This document shows positions 49,002-61,127 of a DNA stretch of 64,000 nt, piece by piece. Every line of letters begins with the position of its first letter. Within the stretch, counting starts at the first letter, position 1. The stretch is from Streptomyces rubellomurinus (lineage in GTDB: Bacteria > Actinomycetota > Actinomycetes > Streptomycetales > Streptomycetaceae), in contig NZ_JZKH01000017.1 in the NCBI RefSeq assembly GCF_000961885.1, positions 45,447-109,446 of the forward strand, read 5' to 3'. The translations under genes and the position numbers were made by a program. The notes beneath the pieces are model-generated. The model worked only from the letters and a program-made list of their open reading frames with translations, made no database searches and was not told the DNA's origin.

Positions 49002-50474
49002 TCAGACGGTGAGGGCGAGCCGGTTGATCGCGGCCAGCGGGATCGGCAGCCAGCTGGGCCGGTGCCGGGCCTCGTACACCACCTCGTAGACCGCCTTGTC
49101 GATCTCCAGCGCCCGCATCAGCTCCGGCGAGGCGGCCGGGTCGGCGCCGCCGCCGGCGGTGTAGCCGGCGCAGAAGGCGGTGCGGTTGCGCTGGGCCCAG
49201 GCGGCGGCGAGGTGGGCCAGCTCGGGGTCGACCGGGCCGCCGGCGAGGAGGTGGGCGGCCGCGTAGTCGAAGGAGCGCAGCATCGCGGCGACGTCGCGCA
49301 GCGCGGGCTGCGGCTCGCGGCGCTCGTTGACGGACTTGGCGGGCTCGCCCTCGAAGTCGAGCAGCACCCAGCCGTGCGGGGTGCGCATGGCCTGCCCGAG
49401 GTGCAGGTCGCCGTGGATGCGCTGGACGGGCAGGCCGTCCGGGTGGGCGTCGGCGAGCTGCTGGAAGGCGCTGCGCAGCGCGGCGCGGAAGCGCAGCAGG
49501 CCGGGGACGGCGGCGACGGCGCTGTCCAGCCGGTCGGCCATGGCGGTGGCGAGCATCCGGGTCTGGGCGCGGTCGAGCCGGGCGACGGGCATGGAGCGGG
49601 CGAGCACCCGGTGCACCTCGGCGGTGGCCCGGCCGAGCCGGTGCGCCTCGATGGCGAAGTTGCCGGGGGAGGGGTCGCCCTTGAGCCGGCCGACCTGGTC
49701 GAGGGCGAGCTCCCAGCCGTCCTCGGCGTCGGGCAGGTAGCGCTGGAGGAGGCCGAGGGTGGCGGGTTCGGCGCGTTCCATCCGGCTCTCGAACCAGGCG
49801 GCGACCCGGGGGATGCGGGTGGAGCCGGCCCGGGAGAGGGCGAGCGAGAGTTCGAGGTCGGGGTTGGTGCCGGGGTGGATGCGGCGGAACAGCTTGAGGA
49901 TGTACGAGGTGCCGTAGATGACCGAGCTGTTGGACTGCTCGGCGGTGGAGGCGCGGCCGGGGAGGTTGGTGGGCAGCCCGGAGCCGGGGGTGCGGCGGAA
50001 GGAGAGGGAGCCGAACCGGTCGCCGGTGGCGAGGTGTTCGAGCAGCCGCCCGGTGAGGTCGGGGTCGTGCACCGCGTCGTAGAGGGCGGCGCCGTCGTAC
50101 GGGCCCTGGCTGAGCCGGCCGAGGACGGCGCTGGGCTCGATGCCGGCCGGGCCGCCGGAGCGGATGCCGAGCAGCAGCTGGTAGATGTCGCCGTGGGGGA
50201 GGCCGGCCGGGGTGGCGTGGTCGACCCGCAGCAGCAGGTGCAGCAGGGCTGGGTCGCCGACCTGCAGCGGGGTGCCGACGACGGGGGTGAGGCCGGTGAT
50301 CGGCCGGCCCTTCCCGGCGTACCAGCGCTGGGTGGGGAGCCACTCGGCGATCAGCGGCAGCGCCGCCTGGACGAGTTCGCTGACCCCCAGGGCGGTTCTC
50401 CGGGCCCCGGCGCCGCGCGGGCCCGCCGGCGGGTCGTGCTGCACATGGGCTTGCGAGCGGGAGGTTTCGGACAT
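49002..50474 (-). CDS. mak: Maltokinase
   Basis: This 490-residue kinase phosphorylates maltose with ATP to give maltose-1-phosphate, the donor for GlgE. It was formerly called pep2. The aminoglycoside-phosphotransferase-like fold shows the catalytic IHGDLHLGQ and the metal-binding VLLDFEGEP. The N-terminal cap contains LPLIAEWLPTQRWYAGKGRPI, typical of the family. ATG 50474 has AAAGGGAG upstream. It follows treS after a 260-bp gap that holds a hairpin, unusual for an operon otherwise packed with overlaps. Confidence 0.94.
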   Translation of the reverse strand: MSETSRSQAHVQHDPPAGPRGAGARRTALGVSELVQAALPLIAEWLPTQRWYAGKGRPITGLTPVVGTPLQVGDPALLHLLLRVDHATPAGLPHGDIYQLLLGIRSGGPAGIEPSAVLGRLSQGPYDGAALYDAVHDPDLTGRLLEHLATGDRFGSLSFRRTPGSGLPTNLPGRASTAEQSNSSVIYGTSYILKLFRRIHPGTNPDLELSLALSRAGSTRIPRVAAWFESRMERAEPATLGLLQRYLPDAEDGWELALDQVGRLKGDPSPGNFAIEAHRLGRATAEVHRVLARSMPVARLDRAQTRMLATAMADRLDSAVAAVPGLLRFRAALRSAFQQLADAHPDGLPVQRIHGDLHLGQAMRTPHGWVLLDFEGEPAKSVNERREPQPALRDVAAMLRSFDYAAAHLLAGGPVDPELAHLAAAWAQRNRTAFCAGYTAGGGADPAASPELMRALEIDKAVYEVVYEARHRPSWLPIPLAAINRLALTV

Positions 50475-50734
50475 GACTCCCTTTCCCCGGAAGCACGCGG
50501 ACGGCCCGACGGGTCGTGGCCGGGTCCGTCAGTCTTCCGGATTTCGACGGCGCGGAGGTCGCGGCACGCGAGCGCGGCTCGGGTGTCACGCCTTCGTGTG
50601 GGTGGCCGTTGGGCTGTTCTCCGTACGCGGTGTCGTACACGGTGGTGCGGCGAACTCCGGGGGCGCGGGGTTCAACTCGCGCCCCCGGAGGGTCTGGTGG
50701 TGCCGTCCGGTCCGCAGTCGGGTGCGGTGGATCG
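50475..50734 (-). other. Long intercistronic gap between treS and mak
   Basis: This 260-bp non-coding stretch contains a 13-bp perfect hairpin (50655-50690). No gene is seen on either strand. It may split the transcript or hold an internal promoter for mak-glgB. Confidence 0.5.
50655..50690 (-). terminator. Hairpin between treS and mak
   Basis: A perfect 13-bp stem (CTCCGGGGGCGCG and its complement) with a 10-base loop lies 45 bp after the treS stop. It may terminate or attenuate transcription into mak-glgB. The GGTTCAACT in the loop recalls a tRNA T-arm, but no tRNA folds here. Confidence 0.55.
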
Positions 50735-52455
50735 TTACTTCGGGCGCCTGCTGCCGCTCAGGCGCGGGGGTTGCCGGAGCTGGAACCAGTAGAAGCCGTG
50801 TCCGGCGAGGGTGAGCAGGTACGGCCACTCGCCGATCGACGGGAAGCGCACCCCGCCGATCAGTTCGACCGGGTAGCGCCCGCCGTACTGCCGCAGGTCG
50901 AGTTCGGTCGGCTGCGCGAACCGCGAGAAGTTGTTCACGCACATGACCAGGTCGCCCTCGTGCTCGCGCACGAAGGCCAGCACGGCCGGGTTGCTGGACG
51001 GCAGCTCGGTGTAGCTGCCGAGGCCGAACGCCGGGTTGAGCTTGCGGATCTCGATCATGCGACGCGTCCAGTGCAGCAGCGAACTCGAACTGCTCTGCTG
51101 CGCCTCGACGTTGGTCACCTGGTAGCCGTACACCGGGTCCATGATGGGCGGCAGACTGAGCCTGCCCGGGTCGGCGGAGGAGAAACCCGCGTTGCGGTCC
51201 GGGGTCCACTGCATCGGCGTGCGCACGCCGTCCCGGTCGCCGAGCCAGATGTTGTCGCCCATGCCGATCTCGTCCCCGTAGTAGAGCACCGGGGAGCCGG
51301 GCAGGGAGAGGAGGAGGGCGGTGAACAGCTCGATCTGGTTGCGGTCGTTCTCCAGCAGCGGGGCGAGCCGGCGCCGGATGCCCACGTTGGCGCGCATCCG
51401 CGGGTCCTTGGCGTACTCCGCGTACATGTAGTCGCGCTCCTCGTCGGTGACCATCTCCAGGGTCAGCTCGTCGTGGTTGCGCAGGAAGATGCCCCACTGG
51501 CAGCCGCCCGGGATCGCCGGGGTCTTGGCCAGGATCTCCGAGACCGGGTAGCGGGACTCGCGCCGCACCGCCATGAAGATCCGCGGCATCACCGGGAAGT
51601 GGAACGCCATGTGGCACTCGTCGCCGCCGGCCGCGAAGTCGCCGAAGTAGTCGACGACGTCCTCCGGCCACTGGTTGGCCTCGGCGAGCAGGACGGTGTC
51701 CGGGTAGTCGGCGTCGATCTCCTTGCGGACCCGCTGGAGGAACTCGTGGGTCTCCGGCAGGTTCTCGCAGTTGGTGCCCTCGCGGGCGAACAGGTACGGC
51801 ACCGCGTCCAGCCGGAACCCGTCGATGCCGAGGTCGAGCCAGAACCGGAGCCCGGCGATCATCTCGTCCTGGACGCGCGGGTTGTCGTAGTTGAGGTCCG
51901 GCTGGTGCGAGAAGAACCGGTGCCAGTAGTACTGCTTGCGGACCGGGTCGTAGGTCCAGTTGGAGGTCTCGGTGTCGACGAAGATGATCCGGGCGTCGGG
52001 GTACTGCTTGTCGTCGTCGGCCCACATGTAGAAGTCGCCGTAGGGCCCGTCCGGGTCGGAGCGGGAGGCCTGGAACCACGGGTGCTGGTCGCTGGTGTGG
52101 TTCATGACGAAGTCGATGATGACGCGCATGCCGCGGGCGTGGGCGGCGTCGACGAACTCCATGAAGTCGGCGAGGTCGCCGAACTCGGGCAGCACCGACT
52201 TGTAGTCGGCCACGTCGTACCCGCCGTCGCGCAGGGGTGAGGCGAAGAAGGGCGGGAGCCAGAGGCAGTCGACGCCGAGCCACTGCAGGTAGTCGAGCTT
52301 GGCCGTGAGCCCCTTGAGGTCCCCGATCCCGTCGCCGTTGCTGTCCTGGAAGGACCGCACCAGCACCTCGTAGAAGACCGCACGTTTGAACCACTCCGGG
52401 TCCAGGTTCTTCTTCGAGGTCTCGGGGAAGGTGTCGGGGACGGGCTCGTTCACTG

Positions 52456-52459
<4 letters not shown>
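50735..52459 (-). CDS. treS: Trehalose synthase (maltose alpha-D-glucosyltransferase)
   Basis: This 574-residue GH13 enzyme interconverts trehalose and maltose, feeding maltose to the maltokinase. Catalytic residues are Asp218 ([11 protein letters not shown]), Glu260 ([11 protein letters not shown]) and Asp330 ([12 protein letters not shown]). The GH13 marker [14 protein letters not shown] is also seen. GTG 52459 overlaps the glgE stop (GTGA), so it is coupled to glgE. There is no kinase fusion at the C-terminus, which fits a separate mak gene. The protein ends with a short basic tail (RLSGSRRPK). Confidence 0.96.
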
Positions 52460-54792
<2,333 letters not shown>

Positions 54793-55443
54793 GCCAAGCT
54801 CCTGCCCGAGGTCGGCGGCAACCCCCGCCGCCCGGGGCCGGGCAGGGAGGACTACCGGGAGGACTGCTGGGTGGGGGAGGACGTGCGACCGGATGACCTG
54901 TCCGTGCCGCTGTCCCCGAACAACCTGCCCGGTGCCCGCCGAGCCGGCTGCGGGACGCCCCGGAGCCGCGCGCGTCCCGGGCGCACGTCGCCCGGTGGCG
55001 CGCCCCTGGGCGATCCGGTCCACCCGTGAACGAGCAGGCCGGGCACGAGGACACGCACCGGTGCGCGGCGAACGCCGAATGGGCTAAGGAAGAAGGGGAA
55101 CGACCGACACGAAAAGGGTTCCGGACGTGCTGCCTGAGGGGGACGCCACCCGTCGCCGCACTCCCCACGGCATCAACGACCTTCGGTCATCCTCGCACCG
55201 GGGACAAGGTTTTTGCAGCAGTACGACAGGAGTTTCGGGCATCGCCCCGGGCGGACGCACCATCGGAAATGGATCCGTACCGAAGAGTTCACGCATTGGT
55301 AGCGCGCCTCCCGGAAATGTGCGCCTCGTGCGCCCCCCGTACGGATCGATGCGCCGAATGCGATCTCATCAATAGGCCGAACGGATGCCCAATAGCCCGC
55401 TTGACGCACTGCCATGACGGCCGTCGGGGCTACGCTTCACGCC
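54793..55443. promoter_or_regulatory. Divergent promoter region of glgE and glgP
   Basis: This 650-bp gap is much less GC-rich than the genes on its right half (55090-55440). Short frames occur on both strands, but none has codon bias or a good start. It separates the GlgE operon from glgP and should hold both promoters. TACGCT at 55431-55436, 7 bp before GTG 55444, suggests a leaderless glgP message. Confidence 0.5.
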
Positions 55444-58182
55444 GTGAAGGCAATCCGCAGATTCACCGTCCGCACCGTCCTGCCCGAACAACTCCAGCCG
55501 CTGCACGAGCTGGCCCTCAATCTGCGCTGGTCCTGGCACCCCGAGACCAGGGACCTCTTCCGGTCCGTGGACCCGGAGGTCTGGGCCGCGACCGGCGAGG
55601 ACCCGGTGCGGCTGCTCGGGGAGGTCCCGGCCGCCCGGCTCGCCGCGCTCGCCGCCGACCGGCGCTTCCTCCGCAGACTCGGCGACCTCGCCGACGACCT
55701 GCAGGAGTACCTGACCGGCCCGCGCTGGTACCAGTCCCGGGCCGAGGACGGCCCGACCCCGCCGCCCGCCGCGATCGCCTACTTCTCCCCCGAGTACGGC
55801 ATCGCCGCCGCGCTGCCGCAGTACTCCGGCGGGCTCGGCATCCTGGCCGGCGACCACCTCAAGGCGGCCAGCGACCTCGGCGTCCCGCTCATCGGCGTCG
55901 GCCTGTTCTACCGCCACGGCTACTTCCGGCAGTCCCTGAACCGGGACGGCTGGCAGCAGGAGCGCTACCCGCTGCTCGACCCGGACGAGCTCGCCGTCAG
56001 CCTGCTCCGCGAGCCGGACGGCACGCCCAGCCGGGTCGACCTCGCCCTGCCCGGTGGCCGCACCCTGGCCGCCCGGATCTGGAAGGCCCAGGTCGGCCGC
56101 GTCCCGCTGCTGCTGCTCGACTCCGACATCGAGGCCAACTCGCCCGCCGAACGGGACGTCACCGACCGGCTGTACGGCGGCGGCAGCGAGCACCGGCTGC
56201 TCCAGGAGATGCTGCTCGGCATCGGCGGCGTCCGGGCCGTGCGCGCCTACTGCCGGCTCACCGGGCACCCCGCCCCCGAGGTCTTCCACACCAACGAGGG
56301 CCACGCCGGCTTCCTCGGCATCGAGCGGATCCGCGAACTCGTCGCCGACCGGTGCGCCGACCGGTGCGCCGAGCAGAGCGCCGACCGGGCCGCCGGCCGC
56401 GAGGCCGAAGCCGCCGGCCGCGACGCCGAGGGGCCCGACTTCGCCGCCGCCCTGGAGGCCGTCCGGGCCGGCACCCTGTTCACCACCCACACCCCCGTCC
56501 CGGCCGGCATCGACCGCTTCGACCGCGAGCTGGTCGCCCGCCACTTCGGCGGCGACGCCGCCCTGCCCGGCGTCCCGGCCGACCAGGTGCTCGCGCTCGG
56601 CGCCGAGACCTGGCCCGGCGGCGACCCGAAGCTGTTCAACATGGCCGCCATGGGCCTGCGGCTCGCCCAGCGCGCCAACGGGGTCTCCACCCTGCACGGC
56701 GAGGTCAGCCGAGCCATGTTCAACGGCCTGTGGCCCGGCTTCGACGCCGCCGAGGTACCGATCACCTCCGTCACCAACGGCGTGCACGCCGCCACCTGGA
56801 TCGACCCGGCCGTCGTCCGGCTGGGCGCCGCCGAGATCGGCGCCGACCGCGCCGAGGAGGCGATGACCACCGGCGAGACCCGGCGCTGGACCGGCCTGGA
56901 GCGGATCGGCAACACCGAGATCTGGGACCTGCGCCGCAGCCTGCGCGCCCAACTCGTCGACGAGGCCCGGCACCGGCTGCGCGCCTCCTGGCGCCAGCGC
57001 GGCGCCGGCGAGGCCGAACTCGGCTGGGTCTCCTCGGTGCTCGACCCGGACGTGCTCACCATCGGCTTCGCCCGCCGGGTGCCCTCCTACAAGCGGCTCA
57101 CCCTGATGCTGCGCGACCCGGACCGGCTGCGCGGCCTGCTGCTGCACCCCACCCGACCGGTGCAGATCGTGGTCGCCGGGAAGGCCCACCCGGCCGACGA
57201 CGGCGGCAAGCGGCTGATCCAGCAGATGGTCGCCTTCGCCGACGACCCGGCCGTGCGGCACCGGATCGTCTTCCTGCCGGACTACGACATGGACATGGCC
57301 CGGCACCTCTACCCGGGCTGCGACGTCTGGCTGAACAACCCGCTGCGTCCGCTGGAGGCCTGCGGCACCTCCGGGATGAAGGCCGCGCTGAACGGCTGCC
57401 TCAACCTGTCCGTCCTGGACGGCTGGTGGGACGAGTGGTACGACGGCCAGAACGGCTGGGCGATCCCCACCGCCGACGAGGGCGCCGGCGTGCTCGACCC
57501 GGACAGCGGCGAGGCCGAGCGGCGCGACGACATCGAGGCCGCCGCGCTCTACGACCTGATCGAGGAGCAGGTCGCCGCCCGGTTCTACGACCGGGCCGGC
57601 GACGGGCTGCCGCACCGCTGGATCGCCATGGTCCGGCACACCCTGGTCACCCTCGGGCCCAAGGTGCTGGCCGGCCGGATGGTCCGCGAGTACGTGGACC
57701 GGCTGTACGCCCCGGCGGCGCTGGCCCAGCGGGAGCTCGCCGCGGGCGGCCACCGCGGCGCGCGGGAGCTGGCGGCCTGGAAGGCCAAGGTCCGGGCGGC
57801 CTGGCCGGCCGTGCGGGTCGAGCACGTCCAGGCGGAGGGCCCGGGCGAGGCCCAGGAGCTGGGCAGCGCACTGGAGCTGCGGGTGCAGGTCGCGCTCGGG
57901 GCGCTGGAGCCGGGCGACGTCGAGGTGCAGGCCGTCTCCGGGCGGGTGGACGAGACGGACGGCATCTCGGACGCCGCCGTGCTCGCCCTCAAGCCGGTCG
58001 GCGGGCCCGACCTGGACGGGCGGACCCGCTACGAGGGCTCGCTGGAGCTGGCCCGGACCGGCCCGTTCGGCTACACCGTCCGGGTGCTGCCCGCGCACCC
58101 CCGGCTGGCCTCGCCGGCCGAGCTGGGGCTGGTCGCCCTGCCCGCCGAGTCGGCCGGGATGGACGCCGGGCTGCTGCGCTGA
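55444..58182 (+). CDS. glgP: Alpha-glucan phosphorylase
   Basis: This 912-residue GT35 enzyme of the AlgP/GlgP type releases glucose-1-phosphate from glycogen-like glucans. It starts KAIRRFTVRTVLPEQLQPLHELALNLRW. FSPEYGIAAALPQYSGGLGILAGDH, the nucleotide-site SVTNGVHAATWID and the PLP-Lys region CGTSGMKAALNG identify it. A 27-residue Asp/Arg/Ala-rich insert (around residues 300-327, with tandem DRCADRCA) sits between the usual IERIRELV and DFAAALEAVRAG. GTG 55444 is the family start. It is divergent from the GlgE operon, so synthesis and breakdown genes share one control region. Confidence 0.96.
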   Translation: MKAIRRFTVRTVLPEQLQPLHELALNLRWSWHPETRDLFRSVDPEVWAATGEDPVRLLGEVPAARLAALAADRRFLRRLGDLADDLQEYLTGPRWYQSRAEDGPTPPPAAIAYFSPEYGIAAALPQYSGGLGILAGDHLKAASDLGVPLIGVGLFYRHGYFRQSLNRDGWQQERYPLLDPDELAVSLLREPDGTPSRVDLALPGGRTLAARIWKAQVGRVPLLLLDSDIEANSPAERDVTDRLYGGGSEHRLLQEMLLGIGGVRAVRAYCRLTGHPAPEVFHTNEGHAGFLGIERIRELVADRCADRCAEQSADRAAGREAEAAGRDAEGPDFAAALEAVRAGTLFTTHTPVPAGIDRFDRELVARHFGGDAALPGVPADQVLALGAETWPGGDPKLFNMAAMGLRLAQRANGVSTLHGEVSRAMFNGLWPGFDAAEVPITSVTNGVHAATWIDPAVVRLGAAEIGADRAEEAMTTGETRRWTGLERIGNTEIWDLRRSLRAQLVDEARHRLRASWRQRGAGEAELGWVSSVLDPDVLTIGFARRVPSYKRLTLMLRDPDRLRGLLLHPTRPVQIVVAGKAHPADDGGKRLIQQMVAFADDPAVRHRIVFLPDYDMDMARHLYPGCDVWLNNPLRPLEACGTSGMKAALNGCLNLSVLDGWWDEWYDGQNGWAIPTADEGAGVLDPDSGEAERRDDIEAAALYDLIEEQVAARFYDRAGDGLPHRWIAMVRHTLVTLGPKVLAGRMVREYVDRLYAPAALAQRELAAGGHRGARELAAWKAKVRAAWPAVRVEHVQAEGPGEAQELGSALELRVQVALGALEPGDVEVQAVSGRVDETDGISDAAVLALKPVGGPDLDGRTRYEGSLELARTGPFGYTVRVLPAHPRLASPAELGLVALPAESAGMDAGLLR

Positions 58183-58222
58183 TCCTCCGCGCCAGGCACG
58201 GTCGTCCGCGCTGCCGTTCGTG

Positions 58223-58239
58223 GTACTCCGACCGAGTAC
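58223..58239. promoter_or_regulatory. Palindrome upstream of the secreted-protein gene
   Basis: GTACTC-CGACC-GAGTAC is a perfect 6-bp inverted repeat, 57 bp before ATG 58296 and 41 bp after glgP. Its position suits an operator for the secreted-protein gene. Confidence 0.45.
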
Positions 58240-58295
58240 TACGGACGGCAGCCGTCCGGTTGCCCGGTGTGCGGGCCGGCGGGAGCGTGGGCAGC

Positions 58296-59195
58296 ATGAT
58301 GCGAACCCTGCGCGCGGTCGCCCTCGCCGCGCTCTCCGTAGTCCTCCTCGCGGCACCGGCGCAGGCCGCCGCCCACCCCCAGGCCGCACCGCCCGCCGAG
58401 GCGCGGATCTCGGTCGAGCTTTCGCCGCCGGGCCCGGTCGTCCCCGGGGAGAGCGGCACGCTCGAAGTGAGGATCACCAACAACGGCCCGTCGACCACCA
58501 CCGACGAGACCCTGGTGGTCGTGCACTTCCCGTCGCCCGGCGTGGTCCAGTCCGCCGACCCGCCGGTCACCCTGACCTACTTCGGCACCGGCAGCTCCTA
58601 CAAGATCCCGGCCGGCCTGGCGCCGGGCGCCGCCTCGGTGGAGAAGCTGGCCCTGCGCGTCGCGCCGATCACCTCGCCGTTCATCACGATCGACGGCGAC
58701 GTCCAGGCCTTCTACCCGGGCGACCCGGACCAGTCCGGCCACACCACGCCGTACAGCTTCACCACCGCCGACACCAAGGCGCACTTCACGGTCGGCGCCT
58801 CCTCCGCGATCACGGGCGACGGCCGCCCCGACCCGCAGCCCGGCGACCTCACCGGCAAGCCCGGCGCGACCGTCCACCTGCCGCTGTGGGTGTTCAACAC
58901 CGGGCCGTCCTACTCGCGGCAGCCGATCGAGGTGCGGATCACCGTGCCCGAGGGGACCGTGCTCGCCGACCCGCCGCCGTACCGCTGCACCTCGACCTCG
59001 CCGCGCACGCTGGACTGCAGCTACCCCAGCGGGCCGCGCTACAAGGACGCGATCTTCATCGACCCGGCCGTGGTGATCGACCCGGCGACGACGGCCGGGC
59101 AGGTGCTCCCCGGCGGGACGATCGACGTGGTGGCCGCCGTGGAGGACTGCCCGTCGCCGGACTGGCACGCCGACTACGCGGTGACGGTGGACTGA
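58296..59195 (+). CDS. Secreted beta-rich protein with DUF11-like repeats
   Basis: This 299-residue protein has a signal peptide (MRTLRAVALAALSVVLLAAPAQAAA, cleavage near residue 26). Two immunoglobulin-like beta repeats follow (VELSPPGPVVPGESGTLEVRITNNGPST; GKPGATVHLPLWVFNTGPS), of the kind found in cell-surface DUF11/CARDB proteins. Cys residues occur in YRCTSTSP, LDCSYP and VEDCPSP. There is no LPXTG or membrane anchor, so it is probably released. GGGAG precedes ATG 58296; ATG 58299 is equally possible. It stands alone, ending at a bidirectional terminator. Confidence 0.8.
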   Translation: MMRTLRAVALAALSVVLLAAPAQAAAHPQAAPPAEARISVELSPPGPVVPGESGTLEVRITNNGPSTTTDETLVVVHFPSPGVVQSADPPVTLTYFGTGSSYKIPAGLAPGAASVEKLALRVAPITSPFITIDGDVQAFYPGDPDQSGHTTPYSFTTADTKAHFTVGASSAITGDGRPDPQPGDLTGKPGATVHLPLWVFNTGPSYSRQPIEVRITVPEGTVLADPPPYRCTSTSPRTLDCSYPSGPRYKDAIFIDPAVVIDPATTAGQVLPGGTIDVVAAVEDCPSPDWHADYAVTVD

Positions 59196-59215
59196 ACCAC
59201 CCCCCGGACAAAGCG

Positions 59216-59251
59216 GCCCGGCCGGGTGCGTGACGGCGCACCCGGCCGGGC
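59216..59251. terminator. Bidirectional terminator after the secreted-protein gene
   Basis: A perfect 15-bp stem (GCCCGGCCGGGTGCG and its complement) with a 6-base loop lies between convergent stops, 21 bp and 17 bp away. Confidence 0.85.
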
Positions 59252-59267
59252 TGAACCATGGCCCGCG

Positions 59268-61127
59268 TCAGACGAGACTGTCCCGCCAGGCGCGGTGCAG
59301 GGTGGCGAAGCGGCCGGTGCCGTCGATCAGCTCCTGCGGGGAGCCGTCCTCGACGATCCGGCCCTGGTCCATCACCAGGACGCGGTCGGCGATCTCCACG
59401 GTGGAGAGCCGGTGCGCGATGATCACCGCCGTCCGGCCGGCCAGCACCGTGCGCATCGCCCGCTGGACGGCCTGCTCGCCGGGGACGTCCAGCGAGCTGG
59501 TCGCCTCGTCCAGGATCAGCACCGCCGGGTCGGCCAGCAGGGCGCGGGCGAAGGCGACCAGCTGGCGCTGCCCGGCGGAGATCCGGCCGCCGCGCTTGCG
59601 CACGTCGGTGTCGAAGCCGTCCGGCAGCGCGGCGATGAACTCGTACGCGCCGATGTCCCGGGCGGCCCGCTCGACCTCCTCGCGGGTCGCGGCGGGGCGG
59701 CCGATCGCGATGTTCTCGGCGACGGTGCCGGAGAACAGGAACGACTCCTGGGTCACCATCACCACCCCGCGCCGCAGCTCCGGCGTGGCGAGCTCGCGCA
59801 GGTCCACGCCGTCCAGCCGGACCCGGCCGCCGGTCGGGTCGTAGAACCGGGCCAGCAGCTTGGCGACCGTCGACTTGCCCGCGCCCGTCGCACCGACCAC
59901 CGCGACGGTCTGCCCGGCCGGGATCACCAGGTCGAAGGGCGGCAGCACCTCCTTGCCGGTGCGGTAGGCGAACCGCGTCCGCTCGAAGCGCACTTCGCGC
60001 CCCCCGGCCGCCACTCGCCCGCTCGCCGGGAGGGCCGGCAGCTCCCGGGGCTCGGCCGGCTCGGTGACGGTCGGCTCGTGGGCGAGCAGGCCGGCGATCT
60101 TCTCCAGGGCGGCGGCCGCCGACTGGTAGCCGTTCAGGAACATCGCCAGCTGGTCGATCGGGTCGTGCAGCCGGCGCAGGTAGAGCACGACGGCGGTGAG
60201 CACGCCCAGCTCCAGCGCGTCGTGCATCACCAGCTGGGCGCCGAGCAGCACCACGCCGGTGATCCACAGGTTGGCGGTGACCCGGGAGAGGCCGACGTAC
60301 CGGGCGATCTCCAGCAGGCCGTCCGCGGTCGTGGTCGCGGCCGTCCGGTTGACCACCGCGTAGGCGGCGTCGTTGGCCTTCTCGCGGCGGAACGCCTGCA
60401 CCGGGCGGATGCCGTTCATGGTCTCGGTGAAGCGGACGATCATCGAGGCGGCGGACGTGCGGGAGCGGCGGTAGACCCGGATCGAGCGGTTGCGGAACGA
60501 GCGGGCGATCAGCGCCAGCGGTAGCAGGGACGCCAGCGAGACCAGGCCGAGCCGCCAGTCCAGCACCAGCAGCAGCACCGAGATGTAGCAGGTCGACAGG
60601 ACGACGAGCAGCAGCTCCTGCAGCCCCTCGGACAGCAGCTCGCGCAGCGCGTCGATGTCGCTGGTGGCGCGGGAGATGATCCGGCCCGAGGTGTAGCGCT
60701 CGTGGAAGTCCAGACTGAGCCGCTGGGCGTGCCGGAAGATCCGGCCGCGCAGGTCCAGCAGCACGTCCTGGTTGATCCGGGAGCTGATCTTGACGAACGC
60801 CCACTCCAGCACCGGGCCGAGCAGCGCGCAGCACAGGTAGGCGGCCATCACCGCGATCAGCGGGCCGGCGTCGTGCTCGCGCAGCGCCGGGATGCCCCGG
60901 TCCATCGCGACGGCCACCAGCAGCGGCCCGGACTGCAACGCGGCCTGCTGGAGCAGGATCACCGTCATCGCGACGGCGATCCGGCCCCGGTGCGGGCCGA
61001 GCAGGGAGCGCAGCAGCGCCCGCGGCGCGCCGGGCGGGACGGGGATGTCCTCCTCGTCGGCCGGGGGCGGGAGCAGTTCCTCCTCGACCGGTTCGAGCTC
61101 GTCGACCGGCTCGGTGGTGGTGGTCAT
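59268..61127 (-). CDS. ABC transporter, fused membrane and ATPase domains
   Basis: This 619-residue exporter half has an acidic N-terminal tail (EPVDELEPVEEELLPPPADEE). Six membrane helices follow (residues ~55-345), then an ABC ATPase (Walker A GATGAGKSTVAKLL, signature ISAGQRQLVAFARALL, Walker B AVLILDEATSSLD, H-loop AHRLSTVE). It overlaps the upstream partner gene by 4 bp (ATGA), so the two should form a heterodimeric exporter of the type used for lipids or drugs. In this copy the nucleotide domain keeps Glu after Walker B, so it forms the competent site. No export substrate can be named. Confidence 0.93.
   Translation of the reverse strand: MTTTTEPVDELEPVEEELLPPPADEEDIPVPPGAPRALLRSLLGPHRGRIAVAMTVILLQQAALQSGPLLVAVAMDRGIPALREHDAGPLIAVMAAYLCCALLGPVLEWAFVKISSRINQDVLLDLRGRIFRHAQRLSLDFHERYTSGRIISRATSDIDALRELLSEGLQELLLVVLSTCYISVLLLVLDWRLGLVSLASLLPLALIARSFRNRSIRVYRRSRTSAASMIVRFTETMNGIRPVQAFRREKANDAAYAVVNRTAATTTADGLLEIARYVGLSRVTANLWITGVVLLGAQLVMHDALELGVLTAVVLYLRRLHDPIDQLAMFLNGYQSAAAALEKIAGLLAHEPTVTEPAEPRELPALPASGRVAAGGREVRFERTRFAYRTGKEVLPPFDLVIPAGQTVAVVGATGAGKSTVAKLLARFYDPTGGRVRLDGVDLRELATPELRRGVVMVTQESFLFSGTVAENIAIGRPAATREEVERAARDIGAYEFIAALPDGFDTDVRKRGGRISAGQRQLVAFARALLADPAVLILDEATSSLDVPGEQAVQRAMRTVLAGRTAVIIAHRLSTVEIADRVLVMDQGRIVEDGSPQELIDGTGRFATLHRAWRDSLV

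Noticed and set aside
46552..50640. 1362-codon minus-strand frame across glgB and mak
   Set aside because: Low-complexity Arg/Pro/Ala translation; the same bases encode GlgB and Mak in other frames with all catalytic motifs.
50655..50690. Possible tRNA fragment because of GGTTCAACT in the loop
   Set aside because: No T-arm with a 7-base loop, no acceptor or anticodon stem can be built around it; it is simply a hairpin loop.
46656..50792. 1378-codon plus-strand frame opposite glgB and mak
   Set aside because: Val/Gly-rich antisense shadow typical of GC-rich coding DNA; no domain recognised.
55084..55296. 70-codon minus-strand frame in the glgE-glgP gap
   Set aside because: No ribosome site, no codon bias and no recognisable motif; treated as promoter region.
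55369..58389. 1006-codon minus-strand frame opposite glgP
   Set aside because: Antisense shadow; GlgP on the plus strand has full family motifs.
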